Positions 1 to 9,679 of a stretch of 64,000 bases of DNA are shown piece after piece (the stretch's first letter is position 1; the number at the start of each line of letters is the position of its first letter). Both the position numbers and the translations under genes were made by a program. This stretch comes from Chrysemys picta bellii. Taxonomy: Eukaryota > Chordata > Testudines > Emydidae. The notes under the pieces were generated by a model. It had not been told where the DNA came from. It was given only the letters and a program-made list of their open reading frames with translations, and ran no database searches. Location of the stretch: NCBI RefSeq assembly GCF_011386835.1, contig NC_088791.1:10416998-10480997 (forward strand), given 5' to 3'.

Positions 1-266
1 AGCTAGAGCCAGCCAGAGCTTGGGCCTCTCTGGCACAAAAGGTGAAGGTAGGATGGGGCAGGAGAAAGAGACAGAGAACACAGGAAAAGACAACCAGGTC
101 CATTTTTGTGTGTTTGTGTGTGTGAACCAGCAATACTCAACCTGTGGTTCTAGAGTGACAGGTGGCTTTTCAAGACCCAAGATGTGCTGCTGTCATCTGA
201 TTGGAGCTCTTCCTTTCTCTGCAGCTGGACGGAGGGGGAAGGACAGAGGAGAGAGTGGGCCTGTTG

Positions 267-350
267 CCGATCTCAGCTACACTGGTGTAACGCCGTAGGC
301 TTCACTGGAGTCACCCTGGATTTACATCAGCGGAGCTGAGATCAGAACCT
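267..350. repeat. short palindromic interspersed repeat
   Basis: The left arm contains GATCTCAGCTACACTGGTGT and the right arm GATTTACATCAGCGGAGCTGAGATC-like sequence, so the unit folds back on itself over about 80 bp. Similar units with a central 'CAGTGG / CCACTG' type core occur at 32644-32719 and 44563-44645. The family looks like a small, old, non-autonomous DNA element, but I cannot name it. Confidence 0.5.
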
Positions 351-1347
351 TTCCAAGTTTGCGTCAGTGCCGATATTGCCCCTTTGAGCCTAGAAATCCT
401 GGGGATTTGGGAGCACTTATCGTAATCCCAGAGCACTGAGAAGGGGAATGTGTTCTGACTGGGACCGGCTCATTAGCATTCACTAGCGCTGGAAATATGA
501 CAAAGGGCTGCGGCTGACCTTTCGTTTCTCTCCACGCTGCCAAATTTATGATAACACTTGTTTGAACTTCATTAACACGGCTTAATTGCATTCGTCACAA
601 TCAATACATCGTTGCCGTACAGACGCCTGTGGCATGAAGGCAGGAACGCAGGGACCCAAAAGGGGGCAGTGGGACAAAAGACCAAAAGCCACTGTACGTT
701 TCCATCTTATACCCAGGCATCGCATTAAGCATTTAAGATACACGCGGTGGCACAAAGGAAAGATCAAGTGCTTCCCTCTCACCCCTGATGCTCCTCTGCG
801 GTCTCTTACTCTGCAGTAGCAGGAACTACTCTGAGTAAATGGTGACGTGAAATTTATGAGCTTTATTTTAGACACACTCTTACCCCTTCCAGATTCTGCC
901 ATCAAAGAAATTGAAGTCTCAACCTGGGTGGATTGAGTCTGGGGCCAGGAGACAATTGTTCTGCTATGTTTGAAGTGAACTGGACAAGGGGTTCCTGAAT
1001 TATGATACCCTAAAATCCAGGTGTTCAACAGAGTTTGAAAAGCTGGCTCACCTCTTCGGGCCATTTGACAGCCAGAAAAGAGAGCTAGTTATGAAATGGA
1101 CTGACCTAGTGCAACAACAACTTCTTCGCGGAGTAAACTCTAATTCTAAAAAATTATTGAGACTTTAAAGAGTAACATCAGGGTGGTTCACCAGCTCCAA
1201 GGAGTTCAGAAGAGAGCTCAAAGGACTGCTGGAAATTTCAGCTTCCACTTTAAACAACAGTGAGTTTCTAGCCCTTGCCCTGGCACCGAGGGGGCTCAAA
1301 AGGTAACTGATCACTAGGGAGGGGGCTTGTCAATAGAAATAATAATA

Positions 1348-1548
1348 ATAACCAGCTCTTGTCACCTGTAGAGCTCAAAGGAGGTCAGTATCATTAGTCC
1401 CATTGTTACAGATGGGAAAACTGAGGCATGAAGTGGGGAAGTGACTTGCCAAAGATCAACAAGCAGGCCCATGGCAGAACAGGGACTAGAACTTATTTCT
1501 CCTAAGTGCCAGTCCAGTGCTATACCCACTAGGCCATGCTGCCTCCAG
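1348..1548 (-). repeat. MIR-type SINE, antisense
   Basis: Read on the + strand this shows the usual reverse MIR order: 'cccattgttacagatggg', 'aaaactgaggca', 'tgacttgccaaag', and then the tRNA-like head ending in 'ctatacccactaggccatgc'. It is an old core-SINE relic common to amniotes. Confidence 0.75.
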
Positions 1549-2705
1549 CGGAAGGCTGGCGTTATTCAGATGAGCTGAGATCCACTTTAAGGAAGCGATG
1601 CTCACCAATTAGAAACTTCTAATCTTTTCATCACAGATCCCAACATGAGAACAGAGAGTGGGAGCCACCTCAGATTAAATCACTTGGTTCATCTATTCAA
1701 CGGCAGGCTGGAAGGGGGTGCATCCCTGTGCTGCCTGTCCTGTCCTTCCTAGCCCCACTTCTTCCCTTTTGCAGAACTCCTCAAATGCTCATTGGCTCTG
1801 GAATGTAGGATGCCTGCAGGAAGCGTGTGGGGGCTGGGCTGGGCAGGGAGCTTACAGAGGTGCTGGGGGACCAGTGGAGATGGGAGCATGGGCAGGCAGC
1901 AGAAATGGGACAGTGGAAAGGGGAGGCAGACTGTATTCGCAAGTGTACAATATATGGCCCTCCAAGGGTCTTTAATGAGCAGATGTTCGTTCCTTTCTCC
2001 TGCCTTGAGGCGGTTGGGGCATTCACTCTAGGATTAGCTGTCTTTATAGCAAGGCTGGCTGAGACTTACTAGCCTTTGGCACAGTAGCCCCACCAGTTCC
2101 CCTCTGAGAGGGTAAGGAGCAGAAAAAGCCATAAAATCAAGGCACAAGAGATTGCCTGCAAAGGTAGAACACTGGTTACAAGCCATTAATAGCAGATCTC
2201 TTGATCTGAAGAATGGGTGAGTTGAGCTTCATTTGGAGTCAATGAAGTTCAACTATAAGACTAAATATTTCATATCCCAATTAGATGCTGAGATTCCTGC
2301 CTTGAACCTAGGCTCTCTCTGCAATCAGACCAATTTGGTATAACAGAGGCTTGTGGGGGTACCCATCTGAGAGAGCTCATACATAAACGTAAGCAGCTGT
2401 GATGCTACCAGCCGACCAAAACAACCCCTTAGTCCATCTGCATACGATTCAACAGATGAAACAACTTCATGGGCTTGAATTGCTCCAACTTGCTGCTAGT
2501 TCATTACCAAGCTCTTCTCCAGACCTTCTCTGATCTACCGGTGCCAGGTCTGTCAGATACCGAACTCCCATTTGCACGCGTCTTCCTTCTCAGCGTGCAG
2601 GATTCGGAATGCTATTGCATAACCCTAATTATGTTATTTCTGTAATTGCATTTGCTGTCTGCAGCACATGGATTCGTTACAGGCTGTTCAGATGCTAAAC
2701 CGCTT

Positions 2706-2892
2706 ATTCTTCTTCGAGTGCTTGCTCATATCCATTCCATTAGGTGTGCGCGCGCCGCGTGCACGATCGTCGGAGAATTTTCTACCCTAGCAACACCGGC
2801 GGGTCGGCTGTGGAGCCCCCTAGAGTGGCGCCTTCATGGCGCTGAATATATACCCCAGCCGACCCGGCGCCCCCTCAGTTCCTTCTTACCGC
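2706..2892 (+). repeat. DIRS left inverted terminal repeat
   Basis: The arm begins at about ATTCTTCTTCGAG and runs to TTCCTTCTTACCG. From 2722 to about 2887 it is the exact reverse complement of the right arm (about 8735-8900). The first 15 bases are specific to the left end and reappear, inverted, in the internal complementary region at 8601-8639. Confidence 0.9.
2845..2852 (+). promoter_or_regulatory. TATA-like box in the DIRS left terminal repeat
   Basis: The sequence AATATATA sits inside the otherwise GC-rich arm, about 240 bp upstream of the gag ATG. DIRS terminal repeats are known to carry promoters. Because the arms are inverted, the same box lies in the right arm pointing inward on the minus strand. 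The promoter role is inferred from position only. Confidence 0.35.
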
Positions 2893-3091
2893 CCCTGACG
2901 GTCGTTGGAACTGTGGAGCGCGGCATAGCTGTTCTCCACTCTCCCTAGCTTATTTAGTCACAGTTATAGTTATAGTTCTAGTTGTTTATAGTTAAATAGT
3001 TGGTTTTTTCACTTGTTACTAGTTGTTATATAGTTCAAGGGGATTAAGGGGGTTGTCTCCCCCTTTTTCCCCCAGCCGCGTGGCCGGGCTC

Positions 3092-6000
3092 ATGCCCAAG
3101 GCTCCCGGCTTCAAGCAGTGCGCCTCCTGCGCTAAGCCTATGCCAACGAGCGACCCGCACGACTCGTGTCTGAAGTGCCTGGGAGAGTCCCATCAAACAG
3201 ATAAGTGCAAGATCTGTAAGGCCTTCAGACCGAGGACCAAGAAGGAGCGGGACTTTCGGCTCCGGCAACTCCTTATGGAGGCGGCACTTAGCCCGGACGC
3301 TCCATCAGCGCGTCAGGCCCCGGCACCTGGCACCTCGGTGCGCAGTGCCCCGGCGGCACCGACTATTCCGACCACGCAAGTGGCGTCGGACAAGCCTCCA
3401 CGGCACCGGACCTCGTCGGCACCGCAAGCACAGCAAGTGCCTCGGCGCCGTTCATTATCCCCGGGACATAAAAAAGCCCATAAGACGGGGACCTCCGTGC
3501 CGAAGACACCGGCTCCCCCAGTGCCGGGGGTAGAGCCGCGTCCACCTGTGGAGCACCGGAAACAGGTGCCTCCAGCACCGTCGACTCCGGCTCCGAGGCC
3601 GTTGAGTCCGGTGCAGACAGGGTCTCCACCGAGACCGGCGGTGATACAGTGCCTCCCGTCGACCCCAGAGACCTTCGCGATGGCGAGAGACTTGATCGCT
3701 CTCACGGAGCCGGCACCGCCCCAACCACCGGCACCGCCGGCACCGTTGACTCGTCCGGTCCAGTCTAGGGGGAAACCTGCCTTGATGTGCCCTCCATCGC
3801 AGGGGCTGGAACCACGGCACCGGTCCAGGTCCCGAAGCAGGTCCCCACGCCGCTCGCAGTCCCGGCGCCGGATATCACCTCGGCACCGGTCGTACTCGCG
3901 GCCAAAATCTTTGTCGCGGCACCGCTCTACGTCTCGGCACCGTTATGATCGTCGGCACCGATCAACATCGAGACGTAGTTCTCGGCACCGCTACGATCGA
4001 CGCTCGACGTCGAGAGGCCGCTCCCGGCACCGGGCCTACTCCAGGTCATCGTCGAGGTCCAGATCCGACTCCCGGCACCGGCGAGGTCATCGGCACCGAT
4101 CGCGATCCCGGCACCGATCGCCGGCACCGCGTGGAGATAGAACATCTCCGGACCGGCACCGTGCGGCACCGCAGCCCACGGGATTCGTCTCGGCGCACTC
4201 AGCACCGCCATGGCCATCGAGATCGGTGTCTCGCTCCTCTGAGGACTTATCGAGATCGGCATACCCCCCTCAGGGGCAAGCCGAGGAGCAGGACATAGGC
4301 CATTGGCAGGAGGTAGCAGAGGACCCTGCTCATGGCCCATCTCACTGGTCGTTCTGGACCCCGTGGGCGTACCATCAGGCGCAAGGGGCTCCAATAACTT
4401 CGACCTCTCGCTCGGGCCACTCCGTTAGAAGGGCCCCGGAGTCCACCATCTCTCGGCCTCCGCCAGGGGGCATGGAGGCTTCCGTGTCCGCACCACCTGA
4501 CGTCCTGGACCCAAGCGCAGGTGATGCTCTGGCCCAGGAGCAGGGAGACCAGGACCCTCCCTTGGATCCTTTACCACCGGAGGCATCTTCCTCTTCCTCT
4601 CCGGATGAGGCAGTGGCGGGCACATCGTGCACAGGTCCACCCCCAATAGATCTTCGGGCTCACCAGGACCTCCTACGTAGGGTGGCCCGTAATATGGACC
4701 TGCAGGCGGAGGAGATAGTGGAGGTGCAGGACCCCATCGTAAATATCCTCGCGGCGGATGCCCCATCGCGAGTGGCGTTACCCCTGATCCGCACGATCCA
4801 GGCGAATGCAAGTACGATATGGCAAACTCCTGCCTCTATCCCACCCACAGCGAGAGGGGTGGAAAGAAAGTACTTTGTCCCCTCCAAAGACTACGAGTAC
4901 TTGTATACCCACCCCCAGCCGTGTTCACTGGTGGTGGCATCAGTGAATGCAAGGGAGCGCCACGGTCAACAGGCCGCAGCGCCCAAATCGAAGGAGGCTA
5001 AGCGCCTCGATTTGTTTGGCCGTAAAGTTTATTCAGCCGGAGGGCTGCAACTTAGAGCGGCTAACCAGCAGGCGCTCCTGAGCCGCTACAACTTTAACTC
5101 CTGGAACACTATGGGGAAGTTCAAGGAATTGGTTCCCCAAGAATCCAGGGAGGAGTTTGGGGCCTTGGTAGAGGAGGGTAAGAAGGTGGCTCGGACCTCC
5201 TTACAGGCCTCCTTGGACATAGCGGACTCGGCTGCGAGAACCCTGGCTTCAGGTATCGCTATGCGAAGGACCTCCTGGCTCCAAGTTTCGGGTTTGCCCC
5301 CGGAATTGCAACAAACCCTGCAGGATTTGCCCTTCGAAGGACAGGGGTTGTTCTCGGAGAAGACGGACTCTCGCCTGCAGAGCCTCAAGGACTCCAGGAC
5401 AATCATGCGCTCCCTGGGGATGCATGTTGCGGGCCCTCAGCGCAGGCCATTTAGGCCTCAGCCTCAGTGCTTCTACCCCCCCCCCCACCTCGTCAGAGAC
5501 AGGACTCGGCCCGGAGGCGCGGGCGAGGTGGTAGACGAAGGTGGACCGGCCCTCAACCCGGTCAGAACCAAGGGCCACCAAGACCACCCGCAGGCCCCAG
5601 GCAGAACTTTTGAAGGTGCGGTCGAGGACGGCGCCCCAGTCATCCCCCAGGATCCAGCCCCCTCCTTTCGGGATCGCCTCTCCCACTTCCACCGTGTTTG
5701 GTCCCTTATAACTTCGAACCGTTGGGTCCTTCGCACGGTGGAGAGGGGATACGCTATCCAGTTTTCTTCAATCCCCCCCTCCCACCCCCCTTCCCCGTCC
5801 CTCTTCAGGGACCCTTCTCACGAGCAACTTCTTATACAGGAGGTTTCCACGCTCCTTGCTATGGGGGCCATAGAGGAGGTTCCAGTAGAGTTAAGGGGCA
5901 GGGGATTTTATTCCCGTTACTTCCTGATCCCCAAGTCCAAAGGAGGTCTACGACCCATCTTGGACTTGCGCGGACTCAACAAATTCGTAGTAAAGTTGAA

Positions 6001-7015
6001 GTTCCGCATGGTCTCTTTGGGGGCCATTATCCCTTCCCTCGATCCTGGAGACTGGTTCGCCGCCCTCGACATGAAAGACGCATACTTTCATATCGCAATT
6101 TACCCGCCTCACAGACGCTTCCTGCGATTCGTGGTAAGCAAGGTGCACTACCAATTTGCAGTCCTTCCCTTCGGCCTATCCTCGGCCCCAAGAGTGTTCA
6201 CGAAATGTATGGCTGTCGTGGCAGCGTACCTTCGTCGGCAAGGGATACAGGTGTTCCCGTACCTAGACGACTGGCTGGTACGCGGTCGCACCAAAGAGCA
6301 AGTTCGAGCTCACGTCCACATGATAGTGCACACATTCAACGAGTTGGGCATCCTACTCAACAAGGACAAATCCACTCTAGAACCTACCCAGAGAATAGAA
6401 TTCATCGGCGCAGTCCTAGACTCCAGACGTGCACAAGCCATCCTGCCAGACAACCGCTTTTGCACCATCACGAGCCTCATTCAAGGGCTCAAGGCCTTCC
6501 CAACTACCACGGTGAGGTCGTGCCTTACCCTGCTGCGTCACATGGCTTCCTGCACGTACGTAACCAGGCATGCCAGACTTCGGCTTCGCCCACTCCAGAC
6601 CTGGGTGTCATCGATATACCGCCCACATCGGGACAGCCTGAACATGGTGGTCACGGTCCCGAACTCGGTCCTGACCTCCCTCACATGGTGGCTAGATCAC
6701 AATGTGGTTTGCGAGGGGATGCCGTTTCACGCCCCACAACCCTCTCTGCACCTGGTCACAGACACTTCATCTCTGGGTTGGGGCGCCCATCTCAACGAGC
6801 ACCATACCCAGGGCCTGTGGACTGCACCTCAGCTAGCCCTGCACATCAATGTTCGGGAACTGATGGCGGTGCACCTGGCGTGCCAGGCATTTCTCAATCT
6901 CCTACGTGGCCGCTGTGTGTTAGTTCTCATCGACAACACCACGGCCATGTTTTACATCAACAAGCAAGGAGGAGCACGTTCGTCAATTCTATGCCAAGAG
7001 GCCATTCGCCTGTAG
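3092..7015 (+). CDS. DIRS gag-like protein fused in frame to reverse transcriptase and RNase H
   Basis: The frame is open from TTG 3023, but the first in-frame ATG is 3092, just before a Cys/His cluster (C10, C13, C26, C29, H34, C39, C42), so I take that start (1307 aa). Residues about 247-356 are rich in Arg-Ser and Arg-His. Residues about 580-790 look like the conserved DIRS gag core (RLDLFGRKVYSAGG, LPFEGQGLF). The RT follows (KSKGGLRPILDLRGLN, FAALDMKDAYFHI, YLDD with Y at 1057), then RNase H (VTDTSSLGWGAHL with D at 1224, NVRELMAV, LIDNTTA). The frame stops at a TAG in RNase H. An 11-C tract at 5476-5486 is a likely frame junction: in frame 1 after it an Arg/Gly-rich tail runs to a TGA at 5611-5613, which resembles a natural gag end. 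Gag and RT may therefore normally be separate, overlapping frames. Confidence 0.85.
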   Translation: MPKAPGFKQCASCAKPMPTSDPHDSCLKCLGESHQTDKCKICKAFRPRTKKERDFRLRQLLMEAALSPDAPSARQAPAPGTSVRSAPAAPTIPTTQVASDKPPRHRTSSAPQAQQVPRRRSLSPGHKKAHKTGTSVPKTPAPPVPGVEPRPPVEHRKQVPPAPSTPAPRPLSPVQTGSPPRPAVIQCLPSTPETFAMARDLIALTEPAPPQPPAPPAPLTRPVQSRGKPALMCPPSQGLEPRHRSRSRSRSPRRSQSRRRISPRHRSYSRPKSLSRHRSTSRHRYDRRHRSTSRRSSRHRYDRRSTSRGRSRHRAYSRSSSRSRSDSRHRRGHRHRSRSRHRSPAPRGDRTSPDRHRAAPQPTGFVSAHSAPPWPSRSVSRSSEDLSRSAYPPQGQAEEQDIGHWQEVAEDPAHGPSHWSFWTPWAYHQAQGAPITSTSRSGHSVRRAPESTISRPPPGGMEASVSAPPDVLDPSAGDALAQEQGDQDPPLDPLPPEASSSSSPDEAVAGTSCTGPPPIDLRAHQDLLRRVARNMDLQAEEIVEVQDPIVNILAADAPSRVALPLIRTIQANASTIWQTPASIPPTARGVERKYFVPSKDYEYLYTHPQPCSLVVASVNARERHGQQAAAPKSKEAKRLDLFGRKVYSAGGLQLRAANQQALLSRYNFNSWNTMGKFKELVPQESREEFGALVEEGKKVARTSLQASLDIADSAARTLASGIAMRRTSWLQVSGLPPELQQTLQDLPFEGQGLFSEKTDSRLQSLKDSRTIMRSLGMHVAGPQRRPFRPQPQCFYPPPHLVRDRTRPGGAGEVVDEGGPALNPVRTKGHQDHPQAPGRTFEGAVEDGAPVIPQDPAPSFRDRLSHFHRVWSLITSNRWVLRTVERGYAIQFSSIPPSHPPSPSLFRDPSHEQLLIQEVSTLLAMGAIEEVPVELRGRGFYSRYFLIPKSKGGLRPILDLRGLNKFVVKLKFRMVSLGAIIPSLDPGDWFAALDMKDAYFHIAIYPPHRRFLRFVVSKVHYQFAVLPFGLSSAPRVFTKCMAVVAAYLRRQGIQVFPYLDDWLVRGRTKEQVRAHVHMIVHTFNELGILLNKDKSTLEPTQRIEFIGAVLDSRRAQAILPDNRFCTITSLIQGLKAFPTTTVRSCLTLLRHMASCTYVTRHARLRLRPLQTWVSSIYRPHRDSLNMVVTVPNSVLTSLTWWLDHNVVCEGMPFHAPQPSLHLVTDTSSLGWGAHLNEHHTQGLWTAPQLALHINVRELMAVHLACQAFLNLLRGRCVLVLIDNTTAMFYINKQGGARSSILCQEAIRL

Positions 7016-7585
7016 GACTTCTGCATCGCCCACTCAATCCATCTCACGGCATCGTTCCTCCCTGGAGTCCAGAACACTTTAGCGGACCGACTCAGCAGGT
7101 CCTTTCAGACGCACGAGTGGTCTATCCGGCCGGACATCATACATTCCGTCTTCCAGAAGTGGGGGTTTCCCCAGATAGACCTGTTTGCATCTCGAGACAA
7201 CAGGAAGTGCCACGTGTTCTGCTCCCTGCAAGGTCGAGCTCCGGGCTCCCTCTCGGATGCGTTTCTCCTTCCCTGGATAGACCACCTGTTTTATGCCTTC
7301 CCTCCGTTTCCTCTGGTCCACAAGGTACTGCTCAAATTGCCCAGAGACCAGGCACAGGTAATTCTGGTCGCCCCAGCGTGGCCGAGACAACATTGGTACA
7401 CCACACTGTTGGAACTCTCGGTTCAGACACCGATCCCGCTTCCATTATGTCCAGATCTCATCTCGCAGGACCACGGCCGGCTGCGTCACCCCGACCTGCA
7501 ATCACTCCACCTCACGGCGTGGTTGCTCCATGGTTCACCCAGGCAGAGCAACAATGCTCGCACTCGATCCAACAGATTCTGCTGA
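7016..7585 (+). pseudogene. continuation of the DIRS RT/RNase H frame after an in-frame TAG
   Basis: The same frame stays open for 190 codons after the TAG at 7013-7015. It encodes the end of RNase H (SFLPGVQNTLADRLSR) and the domain that follows RNase H in DIRS elements (WGFPQIDLFASRDNRK, LLPWIDHLFYAFPPFP, ILVAPAWPRQHWY). Sense conservation on both sides of the stop indicates a point mutation, most simply TGG to TAG. The last 139 bases overlap the proposed recombinase coding sequence in another frame. Confidence 0.75.
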
Positions 7586-8583
7586 GCAGTAGGAAGCCTT
7601 CAACACGGACCACATACTTGGCCAAGTGGAAGCGGTTCTCCTGTTGGTGCGAACGAGCCACGTCCCCGTTACAGACACCTATTCCTCTTATATTGGAATA
7701 TCTCCTCTCCCTAAAACAGCAAGGGTTGGCGATATCTTCAATTAGAGTTCATCTGGCCGCTATATCAGCCTTTCACCCAGGAGAACTCGCGTCCTCGGTA
7801 TTCTCTAACCCGATGGTCGTTAGATTCCTCAAGGGCTTAGACCGGATGTACCCACAACAACGTCAGCCCGTTCCGACGTGGGACCTCAACCTGGTTCTCT
7901 CCAAGCTCACAGGTCCTCCATTCGAGCCACTGGCCACCTGCTCACTTTTGTACCTATCCTGGAAGACAGCCTTCCTCGTAGCCATCACCTCAGCAAGGCG
8001 CGTTTCTGAACTCAGGGCGCTTACATCCGAGCCCCCTTACACAGTTTTCCATAAGGATAAAGTGCAGCTTCGTCCACATCCTGCCTTTCTCCCTAAGGTG
8101 GTTTCTCCTTTTCATATCAACCAGGATATATTTCTCCCGGTCTTTCATCCTAAACCACATGCTACTCGCCAGGATCAACGTTTGCATTCTCTGGACGTAC
8201 GCAGGGCCCTGGCTTTCTATATTGACCGCACAAGGCACTTTAGAAAGACGACGCAACTCTTCGTTGCAGTGGCTGACCGAATGAAAGGCTCACCGGTCTC
8301 CTCACAACGCCTATCCTCCTGGATTACGTCTTGCATCCGGACTTGCTATGACCTGGCAGGTGTCTCAGCACCGCACCTCACCGCTCACTCCACGAGGGCC
8401 CAAGCTTCCTCGACGGCTTTCCTGGCGCAAGTTCTGATCCAGGACATTTGTAGAGCTGCGGTTTGGTCATCAGTCCACACATTTACAGCTCACTATGCAC
8501 TAGTGCAGCAGTCCAGGGACGATGCTGCCTTCGGATCAGCGGTTTTGCACACAGCAATGTCTCACTCCGACCCCACCACCTAA
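7447..8583 (+). CDS. DIRS tyrosine recombinase
   Basis: This is a phage-integrase-type tyrosine recombinase that would insert circular DIRS DNA. I chose the ATG at 7447, which gives 378 aa, because the recombinase-like part begins soon after (RKPSTRTTYLAKWKRF at about 7591). The frame itself is open back to 5698, with another ATG at 6205. Catalytic residues visible: Arg in SARRVSEL (codon 7999-8001), His and Arg in AHSTRA (8386-8388 and 8395-8397), Trp in AAVWSS (8464-8466) and Tyr in FTAHYAL (8494-8496). This matches the R...HxxR...W...Y order of DIRS recombinases. No internal stop or frameshift is seen, so this protein could still be functional. It ends 17 bp before the internal complementary region. 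Confidence 0.88.
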   Translation: MSRSHLAGPRPAASPRPAITPPHGVVAPWFTQAEQQCSHSIQQILLSSRKPSTRTTYLAKWKRFSCWCERATSPLQTPIPLILEYLLSLKQQGLAISSIRVHLAAISAFHPGELASSVFSNPMVVRFLKGLDRMYPQQRQPVPTWDLNLVLSKLTGPPFEPLATCSLLYLSWKTAFLVAITSARRVSELRALTSEPPYTVFHKDKVQLRPHPAFLPKVVSPFHINQDIFLPVFHPKPHATRQDQRLHSLDVRRALAFYIDRTRHFRKTTQLFVAVADRMKGSPVSSQRLSSWITSCIRTCYDLAGVSAPHLTAHSTRAQASSTAFLAQVLIQDICRAAVWSSVHTFTAHYALVQQSRDDAAFGSAVLHTAMSHSDPTT

Positions 8584-8600
8584 GTTGGGCTTGGGAGTCA

Positions 8601-8699
8601 CCTAATGGAATAGATATGAGCAAGCACTCGAAGAAGAAAAGACGGTTACTCACCGTTGTAACTGTTGTTCTTCGAGATGTGTTGCTCATATCCATTCCA
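8601..8699 (+). repeat. DIRS internal complementary region
   Basis: Bases 8601-8639 are the reverse complement of the left outer end (2707-2744) with one mismatch. Bases 8637-8698 are the exact reverse complement of the right outer end (8885-8946). The two halves meet at AAAA (8637-8640), which would be the junction of the two ends in a circle. In DIRS elements this region is thought to template completion of the ends and circle formation. Confidence 0.9.
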
Positions 8700-8729
8700 A
8701 ACCCGCCCCCCTTCCCCACTGTCGGAGTA

Positions 8730-8946
8730 GCCGGCAAGAAGGAACTGAGGGGGCGCCGGGTCGGCTGGGGTATATATTCAGCGCCATGAAGGCGCCACTC
8801 TAGGGGGCTCCACAGCCGACCCGCCGGTGTTGCTAGGGTAGAAAATTCTCCGACGATCGTGCACGCGGCGCGCGCACACCTAATGGAATGGATATGAGCA
8901 ACACATCTCGAAGAACAACAGTTACAACGGTGAGTAACCGTCTTTT
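8730..8946 (-). repeat. DIRS right inverted terminal repeat
   Basis: This is the inverted copy of the left arm, extended at its outer side by about 40 bp unique to the right end (AACAACAGTTACAACGGTGA and on to ACCGTCTTTT). The outer 62 bp recur inverted at 8637-8698. The element ends in TTTT before AATGAGC flank. Confidence 0.9.
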
Positions 8947-9679
8947 AATGAGCACAATCCCAAACCAGCAATGGCGACGACAACAAAATCCCGAGCGAGG
9001 CGATTAGCTCCACGGCCTAGCCAAGCCCAGGGCTCCCTGGAAGAGATCAGCGCTAAGGGTTGCACCAGAGTTGGTCTCTTCTCCCTCAAGGAGTTAACGA
9101 GCGACCGGGTGCAGACAGTGACAGCATGGCATGGCGCTGCCGTAATTCTGCAGCCTCGTGAAACAGGTCCCATAAAACAGGGTTTATGATGCCCAGTGCA
9201 CGGCGCATTGCCCTCTGCCACAGGCATAAGCAAAGGGGCCAGGTTTATTCCCCTGACTGATTTGGCTCGTTTTCTGTCAAGAAATAATTAATTGTAAAGC
9301 TCTTTCTCCTAAGGGGACAGGGAGCCTGCAGCAGGGAGGAGAGTAATTTCTTTCCCTTTGCTAAGAATGCGTGAGATGCACACCCGCAGGACTGATACGC
9401 TCCACCCAGCACGGATCAGAAGTGCACAGTCCTACGAGCCAGTCCTGCTTTTGTTCAAGCCGTACTGGGGCTAGCTGCAACGGTGGGAAATTTCTGAGCT
9501 GTACCACAAGGTCAGCTTTTCCTCCAGTTTTACCTGGCCCTTGCTTGAGGTCAGAGGTAAGTGGCTGGCTGCGTAAGGGCCAAGTGAAAACTCAGTGAGG
9601 ACTTGGCCATTTTGCCTACCAGGATTCTCTACTACATGTATTTCTGATGGGCTTGGATACTACATTGATGGATTCCTAA

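Larger units (their letters stand above)
2706..8946 (+). mobile_element. DIRS-type tyrosine-recombinase retrotransposon, nearly intact
   Basis: This is a complete DIRS-family element of about 6.24 kb. In order it has a left inverted terminal repeat, a gag-like frame with a Cys/His cluster, reverse transcriptase, RNase H, a DIRS-type downstream domain, tyrosine recombinase, an internal complementary region and the right inverted terminal repeat. There is no convincing target duplication, as expected for elements that insert through a circular intermediate and a tyrosine recombinase. The outermost 15-40 bp differ between left and right ends, and the internal complementary region carries the complement of both, joined, which is the defining DIRS-1 layout. 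The arms match perfectly over about 165 bp, suggesting a young insertion. It lies sense in the plexin intron. Damage seen: one TAG at 7013-7015 and a C11 tract at a frame junction. Confidence 0.93.

Noticed and set aside
3313..5736. Several minus-strand frames of 85-155 codons under the DIRS gag
   Set aside because: They mirror the GGCACCG-rich coding strand; the sense frame has recognisable DIRS domains.
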